Origin: an uncultured Verrucomicrobia subdivision 3 bacterium
Lineage (GTDB): Bacteria; Verrucomicrobiota; Verrucomicrobiia; Limisphaerales; UBA11358
DNA length: 64,000 bases
Direction of reading: 5' to 3'
Assembly: GCA_903922735.1 (NCBI GenBank)
Contig: CAIXUZ010000011.1
Coordinates: forward strand, 103,474 to 167,473
Positions 9,138 through 17,262 of this stretch are shown in pieces; positions within the stretch are counted from its first letter, which is position 1, and each line of letters opens with the position of its first letter. The notes under the pieces are model-generated. The model was not told the DNA's origin. It worked only from the letters and a program-made list of their open reading frames with translations, and did no database searches. A program made the translations under genes and the position numbers.

Positions 9138-10178
9138 ATGGCCTTGCCCATTTATCAGGAACGGGGGGAAACTTACCAGGCGAACAACTGCGCGCCCCTG
9201 GTGCGGGCTGCCCGGCGCGGCCGGATGCGGTTGACGGCGCTGGCCCGCGACCAGTATCCCGGGCAGCGACTGGCCCGTTCCGCCCTGCCCGGCGTCAAGA
9301 CCGTGGGTTTCTGGGATGCGCCGTACGCCCAGGACTGGGGCTTGGACTGGCATTACAACGAAGGTGTCGAACTGACTTTGCTCGAACGCGGCGGCGTGGC
9401 CTACGCCGTGGATAATCACCGGTGCCGCCTGCGGCCGGATGACCTGACCGTCGCGCGCCCGTGGCAGCGGCATCGGGTTGGCGACCCGAACATCGGCGCC
9501 GGCCGGCTCCACTGGCTCATCCTCGATGTGGGCGTGCGGCGTCCGCATCAGCCGTGGCAATGGCCGTCTTGGCTGGTGCTGACAAAAGGCGATCTGAAGG
9601 AATTGACCGACAATTTGCGCAAGAATGAACGCCCCGTCTGGCGCGCCACGCCGGAAATTCGCCAATGTTTCCAACGCATTTCGGCCGCAGTGGAAGCCGA
9701 CCGGCACGGCAGCAACCTTTCCCGGCTCGCCGCGCTGCTCAATGAACTGTTTGTGCTGGTGCTCGAGATGTTCCGCCGGCAGCGGATAAAGCGCGATGAA
9801 TCCCTCATCACCACCCAGCGCACGGTCGAATTATTCTGGGCCGATATGCAGCGGAATTCCATTAATCTGGCCTCTGATTGGACGGTCAAATCCATGGCCC
9901 GGCAGTGCGGGCTGGGGGTGACTCATTTCATCCATTACACCAGGCAAATCACCAACTCGACGCCCGTCTGCTACTTGAATCAATGCCGATTGCAGGCTGC
10001 CCTCTGGTTGTTGGCGGAAACACCGAAACGCAATATTACCGACATCGCGCTCTCGTCCGGTTTCAATTCTAGTCAATACTTCGCCAAATTGTTCCGGCAA
10101 CAGTTTGGTTGTGCTCCGAGGGATTACCGTCCGGCGCGGGCAAGCGTCAATGCCCGTCACCATCAGACTCGGGTGTAA
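9138..10178 (+). CDS. AraC family transcriptional regulator
   Basis: A 346-residue protein from the ATG at 9138. Residues about 50-150 look like a cupin-type sensing domain (LDWHYNEGVELTLLERGGVA, RLRPDDLTVARPWQRHRVG). The last 100 residues are an AraC-type double helix-turn-helix: SMARQCGLGVTHFIHYTRQ is the first HTH and ITDIALSSGFNSSQYFAKLF the second, followed by the conserved FGCAPRDYR end. Proteins of this build sense a small sugar and act as transcription activators or repressors. The gene is divergent from the sugar isomerase/oxidoreductase/ThuA operon with a 110-bp gap, so local control of that operon is a reasonable inference. No operator could be recognised by eye in the gap. Confidence 0.92.
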   Translation: MALPIYQERGETYQANNCAPLVRAARRGRMRLTALARDQYPGQRLARSALPGVKTVGFWDAPYAQDWGLDWHYNEGVELTLLERGGVAYAVDNHRCRLRPDDLTVARPWQRHRVGDPNIGAGRLHWLILDVGVRRPHQPWQWPSWLVLTKGDLKELTDNLRKNERPVWRATPEIRQCFQRISAAVEADRHGSNLSRLAALLNELFVLVLEMFRRQRIKRDESLITTQRTVELFWADMQRNSINLASDWTVKSMARQCGLGVTHFIHYTRQITNSTPVCYLNQCRLQAALWLLAETPKRNITDIALSSGFNSSQYFAKLFRQQFGCAPRDYRPARASVNARHHQTRV

Positions 10179-10232
10179 TATCTTTTGCGATGTTAGCGCC
10201 AGCGTGGAAGTGGTCTTGTGATTTTCAATTTT

Positions 10233-10283
10233 CGATTTACGATTGGCGCGCGACTTTCGGGCTGCCCTTCGGCTCGTAAATCG
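10233..10283. repeat. Inverted repeat upstream of argD
   Basis: CGATTTACGA at 10233-10242 and TCGTAAATCG at 10274-10283 are perfect 10-bp complementary arms separated by 31 bases. They lie in the leader just upstream of the argD ATG at 10301. It could be an operator or a small dispersed repeat; nothing more can be said from one copy. Confidence 0.4.
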
Positions 10284-10300
10284 TGAAACCAATATCGTCA

Positions 10301-11584
10301 ATGAAAGAATTTGTCCCAGCGCCACCTGCGATTGTGCGGAATGACTACAAGTCCATCCGCGAACTGTTCACGCAAAATGTCGTGCCCAGCTACGGTCGCT
10401 TTGAACTCGTTCTCAGTCACGGCGCGGGCAGCTATGTTTTTGACGTCGCCGGCAAGCGCTACCTCGACCTCGGCGGCGGCATCGCCGTCAATTGTCTTGG
10501 CAACGCCCATCCGGCCATCACCGAGGCGCTCGTCGAGCAGTCCAAAAAACTGATCCACGTTTCCAATCTGTATTTCACCGAGCCGCAAGGCCGGCTCGCC
10601 GCCGAGCTCGTCAAACGCATCGGCCCCGGCAAGGTTTTCTTTTGCAACAGCGGCGCGGAAGCCAACGAAGGCTTGTTCAAGCTCGCGCGGAAATTCGGCC
10701 ATGACGAAGGCCGGTTTGAAATCCTGACCGCGACCAATTCTTTCCACGGACGCACGCTCGCCGGCATCGCTGCTACCGGTCAGGACAAGGTGAAGAAAGG
10801 TTTCGAGCCGGCGGTCACCGGTTTTCGGCACATCCCGTTCAACGATTTGGACGCTGCCCGCTATGCCATTTCTCCCGCCACGGTCGCCATTCTGATTGAA
10901 GGCGTGCAGGGCGAAGGCGGCGTCACGCCCGCCACGCCGGAATATCTGCTCGGCCTGCGCTCCTTGTGCGACGAGAAAAAGCTGCTGTTGCTCATGGACG
11001 GCGTCCAGTGTGGCCATTATCGCACCGGGAAATTCCAGAGTTTTCAGAAAATTCTAGAAGGCGTCCCCGGCGGCGAGAAATTTCTGCCGGACGGTCTCTC
11101 GATGGCCAAATCGCTCGGCGGCGGTTTTCCCATCGGCGCGTTCTGGGTGCGGATGCCGTATGCGGATTTATTGAGCGCCGGCACGCATGGCACAACTTAT
11201 GGTGGCACGCCGCTCGCCTGCGCCGTGGCGCTGAAAGTTCTTGAGGTCATCGAAAAAGAAAATCTCGCGGAACACGCACACAAACTCGGCGCGTGGCTGA
11301 AATCCGAAATCGAGCGGCTGGCCAAGACTTATCCGACTGTCGTGAAATCAGCGCGCGGCATGGGCTTCATGCTCGGCATTGAATTGGCCGAAAAAATCCC
11401 TGCGTTCGCCGTGAGCGACAAGCCGGCGGCGTTGCAATTCGTCAACCGGCTGCATGCGGCGGGTGTGCTGACGATTCCGGCGGGGAATCAAATCGTCCGC
11501 CTGCTGCCGCCGCTGAATCTCAAGCCGCAGGAAGCCGGCGAGGGCATTTCCATCATTGAGCAAGTGGTGAAATCGCTCGCCTGA
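10301..11584 (+). CDS. argD: Acetylornithine aminotransferase
   Basis: A 427-residue class III PLP aminotransferase from the ATG at 10301; an in-frame GTG at 10283 is possible but overlaps an inverted repeat. It transfers an amino group from glutamate to N-acetylglutamate semialdehyde in arginine synthesis (ArgD can also serve lysine synthesis). Motifs in order: SHGAGSYVFDVAGKRYLDLG near the N terminus, FCNSGAEANEGLFKLARK, SFHGRTLA, IEGVQGEGGV, the DGVQCG region (usual D-E-V-Q replaced by D-G-V-Q), and the PLP-binding Lys at 270 in SMAKSLGGGFPIGAF. The DGVQ substitution beside the PLP aspartate is unusual but does not remove the aspartate itself. It is followed by palindromic repeats, then the glycosylase gene and argF. 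Confidence 0.93.
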   Translation: MKEFVPAPPAIVRNDYKSIRELFTQNVVPSYGRFELVLSHGAGSYVFDVAGKRYLDLGGGIAVNCLGNAHPAITEALVEQSKKLIHVSNLYFTEPQGRLAAELVKRIGPGKVFFCNSGAEANEGLFKLARKFGHDEGRFEILTATNSFHGRTLAGIAATGQDKVKKGFEPAVTGFRHIPFNDLDAARYAISPATVAILIEGVQGEGGVTPATPEYLLGLRSLCDEKKLLLLMDGVQCGHYRTGKFQSFQKILEGVPGGEKFLPDGLSMAKSLGGGFPIGAFWVRMPYADLLSAGTHGTTYGGTPLACAVALKVLEVIEKENLAEHAHKLGAWLKSEIERLAKTYPTVVKSARGMGFMLGIELAEKIPAFAVSDKPAALQFVNRLHAAGVLTIPAGNQIVRLLPPLNLKPQEAGEGISIIEQVVKSLA

Positions 11585-11587
11585 TTC

Positions 11588-11660
11588 GTAGCGGCGTCTC
11601 GGCAGAGCGCCGCAAACTTTCCGACTTTCAATTGGCGGCGCCCTGCCGAGATGCCGCTAC
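11588..11660. repeat. Palindromic intergenic element with 26-bp arms
   Basis: The arm at 11588-11613 (beginning GTAGCGGCGTCTCGGCAG) and the arm at 11635-11660 (ending CTGCCGAGATGCCGCTAC) are reverse complements over 26 bases with two mismatches, around a 21-base spacer. It starts four bases after the argD stop codon. The length and position fit a REP/MITE-like element that could also act as a transcript-end hairpin. Confidence 0.8.
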
Positions 11661-11697
11661 GGTTTTCAGAGCGCCGCCAGATGAATTTTTTTGAATG

Positions 11698-11719
11698 GCG
11701 GCTTTCTACCGAAAGCCGC
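11698..11719. repeat. Short palindrome related to the neighbouring element
   Basis: GCGGCTTTC at 11698-11706 and GAAAGCCGC at 11711-11719 form a perfect 9-bp stem with a 4-base loop. Extended by TACG on its right side, it reads on the minus strand GTAGCGGCTTTCGGTAGAAA, which follows the same pattern as the arm at 11588. It is probably a diverged half-length relative and lies 12 bases before the glycosylase ATG. Confidence 0.6.
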
Positions 11720-11731
11720 TACGCTGAAGTC

Positions 11732-12355
11732 ATGACTGCCGCCGCACTCAAGCATCTCTCCGCTGTTGACCCGGTGATGAAAAAGCTCATTGCCAAAGTC
11801 GGCCCGTGCCGGTTGGCGCACGAACCCTGGCGCTCGCCCTTTCAATCGCTGGTGCAGGCCGTCGCGCACCAGCAGCTCAACGGCACGGCGGCGGAGACGA
11901 TTCTCACGCGGTTCAAAAAACTCTTCCCGAAGCGACGGTTTCCCAAGCCGGAAGATTTGGCTGGCGTCACCGATGAGCAAATCCGCGCCTGTGGGTTTTC
12001 CTTCGCCAAAATCGCCGCCCTCCGCGACATCGCGGCGAAAACCTTGGACGGCACGATTCCATCGTCGCGGGAGATTGATAAGCTGGGGGATGAAGAAATC
12101 ATTGACCGTCTGACCGCGGCGCGCGGCGTCGGGCGCTGGACGGTTGAGATGCTCCTGATGTTCCAGCTTGGCCGCAAAGATGTTTTGCCCGTGGATGATT
12201 TTGGCGTGCGCACTGGCTTCCGCGTCGCCTACCAAAAGCGCGCAATGCCCAAGCCCAAGGCGCTGCTGGCGTTCGGTAAAAAGTGGCGTCCGCACGCCTC
12301 CACGGCGGCGTGGTATCTCTGGCAGGCCGCCAATGCCGCCCGCAAAAAGAAGTGA
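11732..12355 (+). CDS. DNA-3-methyladenine glycosylase II (AlkA-type HhH-GPD)
   Basis: The ATG at 11732 is preferred over 11651, which would place the palindromic repeats inside the coding region; the product is 207 residues. It is a base-excision-repair glycosylase that removes alkylated purines. The HhH-GPD domain spans about residues 35-205: PFQSLVQAVAHQQLNGTAA is the N-terminal helix, ARGVGRWTVEML at 130-141 is the helix-hairpin-helix, and VLPVDDFGVR at 151-160 holds the catalytic aspartate (155 or 156). It lacks the extra N-terminal domain of E. coli AlkA, as is common in the short bacterial type. It sits between argD and argF on the same strand but has no pathway link to them. Confidence 0.92.
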   Translation: MTAAALKHLSAVDPVMKKLIAKVGPCRLAHEPWRSPFQSLVQAVAHQQLNGTAAETILTRFKKLFPKRRFPKPEDLAGVTDEQIRACGFSFAKIAALRDIAAKTLDGTIPSSREIDKLGDEEIIDRLTAARGVGRWTVEMLLMFQLGRKDVLPVDDFGVRTGFRVAYQKRAMPKPKALLAFGKKWRPHASTAAWYLWQAANAARKKK

Positions 12356-12418
12356 CTCCAGGCCGCGATTCGGGTAAATAATATCCTTTGGGCGTTATCT
12401 CCCAAAAGCATCGCCGTC

Positions 12419-13312
12419 ATGAAACATTTGCTAAAACTGGAAACTTTGCCGCGGGCAGATTTTGAAAAAATCCTGGCCGACACCGCCGTTTTCAAGCGGG
12501 AACGCGGCCATCATTCGACGCAGCCGCTGGCCGGCCAGACGTGGGCGCTGATGTTTTCCAAGCAATCCACGCGCACGCGGCTTTCGTTTGAGGTGGGCAT
12601 TCGCGAACTCGGCGGGCAGCCGATGTTTTTGAGCGCGGTCGACATTCAGCTCGGCCGCGGCGAGCCGATCAAGGATACGGCGCGGGTCATGGGCCGGATG
12701 GTTCACGGCGCGGTTATCCGCACATTTGCGCAGCATGACGTCGAGGAGTTCGCGAAATTTTCCGGCATCCCGACCGTCAACGCGCTGACCGATGACGAGC
12801 ATCCGTGCCAGATTCTCGCGGACATTTTCACCTTTCAGGAAAAGCGCGGTTCGCTCGCGGGCAAAACCGTTGCGTTCATCGGCGACGGCGCGTGCAATGT
12901 GGCCAACTCGTGGATTTGGGCCGCGTCAAAATTCGGCTTTGACCTGCGCATCGCCGCGCCGGAAAAATTCCAGCCGGCGCCGGAATTGCTGAAGCGGGCC
13001 GGCGGGCAAATATCCGTGACCAGCGACCTCCAGGCCGCGGCCGACGGCGCGGATCTGCTCTATACCGACGTGTGGGTTTCGATGGGCAAGGAAACCGAGG
13101 CGAAGGAGCGGATTCAGATTTTGACCGGCTACCAGATCAATGCCGCCTTGGTGAAGCTGGCCAAAAAAGACGCGCTGGTGATGCACTGTCTCCCGGCGTA
13201 TCGCGGCAAGGAAATTGACGAGGAAACGCTCGAAGCCCACGCCGACACGATTTTCGAGGAGGCGGAAAACCGGCTCCATGTGCAGAAGGCGATTCTGAAT
13301 TTGGCGGTTTAG
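12419..13312 (+). CDS. argF: Ornithine carbamoyltransferase
   Basis: A 297-residue protein from the ATG at 12419 that converts ornithine and carbamoyl phosphate to citrulline in arginine synthesis. The carbamoyl-phosphate loop STRTR is at 50-54 (FSKQSTRTRLSFE), HPCQ at 128-131 also contacts carbamoyl phosphate, and the ornithine-side HCLPAYRG motif is at 256-263. The nucleotide-like second domain begins near residue 148 (GKTVAFIGDGACNVANSW). Length is slightly short for the family but all parts are present. The neighbour order is argD, glycosylase gene, argF on one strand. A hairpin overlaps its 3' side before the convergent pseudouridine synthase gene. Confidence 0.95.
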   Translation: MKHLLKLETLPRADFEKILADTAVFKRERGHHSTQPLAGQTWALMFSKQSTRTRLSFEVGIRELGGQPMFLSAVDIQLGRGEPIKDTARVMGRMVHGAVIRTFAQHDVEEFAKFSGIPTVNALTDDEHPCQILADIFTFQEKRGSLAGKTVAFIGDGACNVANSWIWAASKFGFDLRIAAPEKFQPAPELLKRAGGQISVTSDLQAAADGADLLYTDVWVSMGKETEAKERIQILTGYQINAALVKLAKKDALVMHCLPAYRGKEIDEETLEAHADTIFEEAENRLHVQKAILNLAV

Positions 13313-13326
13313 TAAATCCGCTGCTG

Positions 13327-13358
13327 AGACACGGGGAGAATTTTAAAACTCTGTGTCT
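13327..13358. terminator. Possible bidirectional terminator between argF and the RluA-type gene
   Basis: AGACAC at 13327-13332 pairs with GTGTCT at 13353-13358, and inside it GAG pairs with CTC around an A/T-rich ATTTTAAAA loop. The two genes converge here. The stem is interrupted and has no long T-run, so the call is tentative. Confidence 0.4.
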
Positions 13359-14176
13359 TCCGAGCTTCGGTGGCTAAAACCCGTCGCGTATTGCTTCAGA
13401 TATTTCACCGCGACTTTCAAGTCTTTCGGCCATTCGGATTTGATGGTCACCGGTTCATTGGTGACAGGATGCGGCAGGCTTAATTCCTCCAGATGCAGCG
13501 CCGTGCGGGAAATCAGCGGGCGTTCCTCTTTGCCCGGCTTCAGGCGAAAATCTTTCTTGAGCCGCGAAAGCCAGAGTTTTTTGCCGCCGTAAAGCTCGTC
13601 GGCGACCATCACAAAGCCCGCGTGTTTCAGGTGAACCCGAATCTGGTGGGCGCGTTCCGTCAGCGGCAGGCATTGCAGCAAGCACCAGTCGGAAAACTGT
13701 TCCTGCACCTCGAAATCGGTGTGCGCTTTCTTGCCGTGATCCAAATCCACGCGCATCTGGCCGGGCCGGGTCGGGTGCGGCGCCAGCTTGGCGTCCACCG
13801 TGAAATTCTTTGCCGGCGGATTGCCCCAGGCCAGCGCAGCATGTTTTCGCACCGTCTTTTCCGCGCTGAACAAATTCGCCAGCGCGACGAGGGCGGTTTT
13901 GTTTTTCGCGAACAGCAGCACGCCGCTCGTTTCAAAATCGAGCCGGTGGGCGTGGTTCAGGTAAGTGAGATTCCGTTGGCTGGCCCAGGGTTTGCCGGCG
14001 GCGATGCCATCGTGCAAAAGCTTCATCAAGCTGGGCCGCTCCGGATGGTCGGCATCGGGCGAAACGAGCAGGCCGCTGGGCTTGTCGAGCGCGAGCAGAT
14101 GCTCGTCTTCGAAGAGAACGGGGATTTCCCAAAACTCGCGCGTGGCGGGCGACGACAGTTTGACGGCGGCGCTCAC
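13343..14176 (-). CDS. RluA family pseudouridine synthase (no S4 domain)
   Basis: A 277-residue protein beginning at a GTG at 14176 that overlaps the TGA of the upstream foldase gene by the GTGA arrangement, so translation is probably coupled. The catalytic motif HRLDFETSG has its aspartate at residue 80, and the family elements VLFEDEHLLALDKPSGLLV and ERAHQIRVHLKHAGF are present. There is no N-terminal S4 RNA-binding domain, unlike the second synthase at 59163. Members isomerise specific uridines in 23S rRNA or tRNA; the target position cannot be assigned. It is likely closest to RluA/RluC/TruC-type enzymes. Confidence 0.9.
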   Translation of the reverse strand: MSAAVKLSSPATREFWEIPVLFEDEHLLALDKPSGLLVSPDADHPERPSLMKLLHDGIAAGKPWASQRNLTYLNHAHRLDFETSGVLLFAKNKTALVALANLFSAEKTVRKHAALAWGNPPAKNFTVDAKLAPHPTRPGQMRVDLDHGKKAHTDFEVQEQFSDWCLLQCLPLTERAHQIRVHLKHAGFVMVADELYGGKKLWLSRLKKDFRLKPGKEERPLISRTALHLEELSLPHPVTNEPVTIKSEWPKDLKVAVKYLKQYATGFSHRSSEDTEF

Positions 14177-15843
14177 GGCTGGCGGTTTTTGCCGCCCATG
14201 AGCTCAGCGAGCGGCGTGTTGCGCAGTTCGCGGTTGGCTTCCGCCTGCAACCAGCGGTTAAACACCTCGTTCGACCGCCCCCGGCGGACTTGCTGGGTGA
14301 ATTGCGGCAGCTCCGTGTTTTTCTTTTGCAGATTTACGGGCAGCACTGCTTGCACAAATAAAACAAATCCGCCATCCGCGGTGGCCATGAAATTGGCGGG
14401 TTTTCCGGGGGCGGTCGTGAAGGCCGCCTGTTTGAGCTGGTTGATTTCGGCGCGGCTGCCCGCTTCCGGCACATCCTGCGAGCTCAAGGAGAAGGGCGTC
14501 AGAAATTGCGGGGTCTGTCCGGCCGCCAGCGCGATCTGGGCAAAGGTTTTGCCCTGGGCCAGCTGCTGGGTGACGGTGGCTTGGAAATTGGTCCCGGCGC
14601 TTTGCGCGAGCAGCGTGGCCGAGCGGTTCTTGAAATCCTGCGTGACGCGGTCGCGGATCTGGTCGAGCGCCGGAATCGAACTGGGCAGGCGCCTGGCCAG
14701 CGCGATGACGTAGGCGGCATCGGTGCCGCCGATCGGGCCGGCCAGCGGCTCATCCGCGCTCATCTTGAAGGCGGCCTTGGTGAACGCCGCTGGCACATTG
14801 ATATCTTCCGGCCCAAACGCGGCATTGAACGGCGCGGTGGTGCGGACGGTAAACTTTTTCTGTTTGGCGAGCGTGTTCAGGTTATCCGGCTTGGGCGGAT
14901 CAATGGCGAACAGCGTGGTGGCAAATTCCTTCGCCTGCTGGCTGGCGTCGGCCAGCGCGCGGTTGCGGACGAGGATGTCGCGGATCTTCGCCTTGGCTTC
15001 TTCGGGGGTTTTGGCGTCGGCAAATTCCGTCGCGCCATACTGGCGATAGGTCGCTTCCACGGTTTCCTCAAAATTGGTTTTGCCCCACTCGGCTTTGGCT
15101 TGCGCGAGATAATTGGTGGCCTCAAACGCGACGTAGTTCACCTGCACCTGTTCGGGCTCGCGATAGGCGGCCATGTTTTTCTGGTAAAAGTCCGTCAGCG
15201 CGGCGGGCGTCACCGTGATCTGCGCGAGATAATTCGACGCCGAGAAAAACACGGCCTGGGCGGAAACTTCCTGGTTTTCGCGGTCATAAAGCTGGCCAGC
15301 TTCCTGCGGGGTGACCAGCGCGCCGGTCAAACCCATCGTCTGCACGAGCTGTTGAATGGTGAGATCGTCCCGCAGAAACCGCTGGAGGTCGGCGGCGGTG
15401 AGCCCTTCCGGCGCCAGCACGCGGGTGACGAGCTGGTCCATCGGCACCGATTGGCCGTTGCGACCGAGTGATTTCAGCAGTTCCACCGCGGCCGAATTGA
15501 CCATCTCATCGCTCACGTGGATGCCGAGATCCTTCGCTTTGCGGGTGAGCAGCAGCCGGACGTAAGTTTCGCGGCTCATGTCTTCGCGCTTGAAGGTCGC
15601 GCTTTTCTGCGGCCATTCGCCGTAGTGCAGCCAGTAGTAGATGATGAATTCCCGCTGCGCCAGACTGAACGCCTCGGCGCTCACCTCTTTGCCGTAAATC
15701 GTGCCGTAACCCTGGCCGGAGGCGGAGCCGCCGCCGCCGTTCTTCCCCGGGCCGGAGCCCATGAACACGACGAACGAAACGATCGTGAGACCGGCGATGA
15801 TCCACCACAGCCATGCAGAATGTTTGCGAATTGATCCAATCAT
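14173..15843 (-). CDS. PpiD/SurA-like membrane-anchored peptidyl-prolyl isomerase
   Basis: The ATG at 15843 gives a 556-residue protein with a short basic N terminus (MIGSIRKHS) and one membrane segment (about 10-30, WLWWIIAGLTIVSFVVFMG), then a Gly-rich linker. It therefore faces the periplasm like PpiD. Residues about 45-200 resemble the SurA_N helical chaperone domain (YGKEVSAEAFSLAQREF, ETYVRLLLTRKAKDLGI). Residues about 225-530 hold alternating helices and a probable degenerate parvulin region around 300-420; no textbook parvulin active site could be picked out. Role: folding of exported proteins, which would matter here given the giant secreted proteins elsewhere in the window. It overlaps the pseudouridine synthase gene by four bases. 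Confidence 0.82.
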   Translation of the reverse strand: MIGSIRKHSAWLWWIIAGLTIVSFVVFMGSGPGKNGGGGSASGQGYGTIYGKEVSAEAFSLAQREFIIYYWLHYGEWPQKSATFKREDMSRETYVRLLLTRKAKDLGIHVSDEMVNSAAVELLKSLGRNGQSVPMDQLVTRVLAPEGLTAADLQRFLRDDLTIQQLVQTMGLTGALVTPQEAGQLYDRENQEVSAQAVFFSASNYLAQITVTPAALTDFYQKNMAAYREPEQVQVNYVAFEATNYLAQAKAEWGKTNFEETVEATYRQYGATEFADAKTPEEAKAKIRDILVRNRALADASQQAKEFATTLFAIDPPKPDNLNTLAKQKKFTVRTTAPFNAAFGPEDINVPAAFTKAAFKMSADEPLAGPIGGTDAAYVIALARRLPSSIPALDQIRDRVTQDFKNRSATLLAQSAGTNFQATVTQQLAQGKTFAQIALAAGQTPQFLTPFSLSSQDVPEAGSRAEINQLKQAAFTTAPGKPANFMATADGGFVLFVQAVLPVNLQKKNTELPQFTQQVRRGRSNEVFNRWLQAEANRELRNTPLAELMGGKNRQP

Positions 15844-15972
15844 AAAAAAAGCGAACGCGCAGCCTAGCTTGCCCAACGGAACATGGCAAACGTAAAAGCA
15901 GTCTGCTTTTGCTCGTATTCCCCATCCCTGAGCTTAATCGTAATCCGGCCGGTAGTGTCCCAATTTGAAAAC

Positions 15973-16044
15973 GGAGCGCGGGTCTGTGACCCGCAGCGGC
16001 TTGATTAGCAGCGAGACGTGCTGCGGCTCACAGAGCCGCGCTCC
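15973..16044. repeat. Palindromic intergenic element with 25-bp arms
   Basis: GGAGCGCGGGTCTGTGACCC at the start of the 15973-15997 arm is matched by the complementary arm at 16020-16044; over 25 bases there are two differences. The 22-base spacer contains GATTAGCAGCGAGACG. It lies in the 243-bp gap between hemB and the foldase gene. It is a different sequence family from the element at 11588 but has the same design. Confidence 0.8.
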
Positions 16045-16086
16045 GAAATTAGGACAGAACCATCCGGCCGGGAAAATTGATCAAGC

Positions 16087-17073
16087 TCAGGCAGCTTTCA
16101 GCCACTTCGCCACATCCATTGCCGCGTAGGTGATGAGGATGTCCGCCCCCGCGCGGCGCATGGCCAGCAGGCTTTCCAGCGTCACGGCGCGCTCGTCAAT
16201 CCAGCCGTTGGCAGCGGCGGCCTTGATCATCGCGTGCTCGCCGCTCACGGCGTAGGCGGCGGTCGGCAGGCCGAATTCCGTTTTCACGCGCCGGATGATG
16301 TCCAGATACGCCAGCGCCGGCTTGACCATCACCATGTCCGCGCCTTCCTGGATGTCGAGCGCGACTTCGCGGATGGCTTCGCTGGCATTCGCCGCATCCA
16401 TCTGGTAGCTCCGGCGGTCGCCGAAGGACGGCGCGGATTCCGCCACCTCGCGGAACGGGCCGTAAAAAGCCGAGGCAAACTTCGCCGCGTAGCTCATGAT
16501 GGGCGTGTCAAAGAATCCTTCGTTGTCCAGCTCCGCGCGGATGGCGCGGACGCGGCCGTCCATCATGTCGCTCGGGGCGACGATATCCGCGCCCGCCTCG
16601 GCGTGGCTGGCGGCGGTGGCCGCGAGCAGTTTCAAGGTCGGGTCGTTGAGGATTTTTCCCGAATGCACGATGCCGCAATGGCCGTGGCTCATGTATTCGC
16701 ACAGGCAGACATCCGTGATGACCAGCAGCGACGGCAGCTCCTGCTTCAGCAGCCGCACGACCTGCTGCACGATGCCGTTCCGGGCGTAAGCGCCGGAAGC
16801 CTTCGCATCCTTCTTGTCGGGAATGCCGAAGAGCAGCACGGCGGGCACGCCGAGCGCATGGGCCGCGGCGGCCTCGCGCAGGATTTCATCCGGCGAAAGC
16901 TGGAACACGCCGGGCATGGCCGCCACGGGGCGGCGCAGCTTTTTGCCGCTGCGGGCGAAGAGCGGCAGGACGAGCTGGGCGGTGTTCAATTGCGTTTCCG
17001 CCACCAGGCGGCGCAGGGCGGGCGACGTGCGCAGGCGGCGCGGGCGGACGACGGGAAATCCGGGCGAATTCAT
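16087..17073 (-). CDS. hemB: Porphobilinogen synthase (delta-aminolevulinic acid dehydratase)
   Basis: The ATG at 17073 is taken as start (a GTG at 17079 is possible); the protein has 328 residues. It condenses two 5-aminolevulinate molecules to porphobilinogen in haem synthesis. Both Schiff-base lysines are visible: 198 in MSYAAKFAS and 251 in MVMVKPALAYLDIIRR. The cysteine metal site DVCLCEYMSHGHCG (Cys 123, 125, 133) marks a zinc-type enzyme. The usual MVKPG is MVKPA here, a conservative change. Length and motif order are normal. It appears monocistronic, with the palindromic element downstream (lower coordinates). Confidence 0.95.
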   Translation of the reverse strand: MNSPGFPVVRPRRLRTSPALRRLVAETQLNTAQLVLPLFARSGKKLRRPVAAMPGVFQLSPDEILREAAAAHALGVPAVLLFGIPDKKDAKASGAYARNGIVQQVVRLLKQELPSLLVITDVCLCEYMSHGHCGIVHSGKILNDPTLKLLAATAASHAEAGADIVAPSDMMDGRVRAIRAELDNEGFFDTPIMSYAAKFASAFYGPFREVAESAPSFGDRRSYQMDAANASEAIREVALDIQEGADMVMVKPALAYLDIIRRVKTEFGLPTAAYAVSGEHAMIKAAAANGWIDERAVTLESLLAMRRAGADILITYAAMDVAKWLKAA

Positions 17074-17262
17074 GGGCACAGTCTAGGTTTTGCCGGGCGC
17101 GGGCAAAAGCGGAAAGTGAACCGGAAATGGCGCCGCCGCAAACCGGGCGGGGAAAAGCTGGAACGCGGTGGGAAATTCAAGCCGCCGCCGCCGCTGCGCG
17201 ACCTCATCCGGCTGACGGCGGGGTGCAGGGCTAAGAACCAGTGCAAGAAAACCGCCCGGTCT

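Noticed and set aside
14173..14176. Frameshift between the foldase and the pseudouridine synthase genes
   Set aside because: The 4-base overlap is a normal GTGA stop-start junction, and both proteins are complete.
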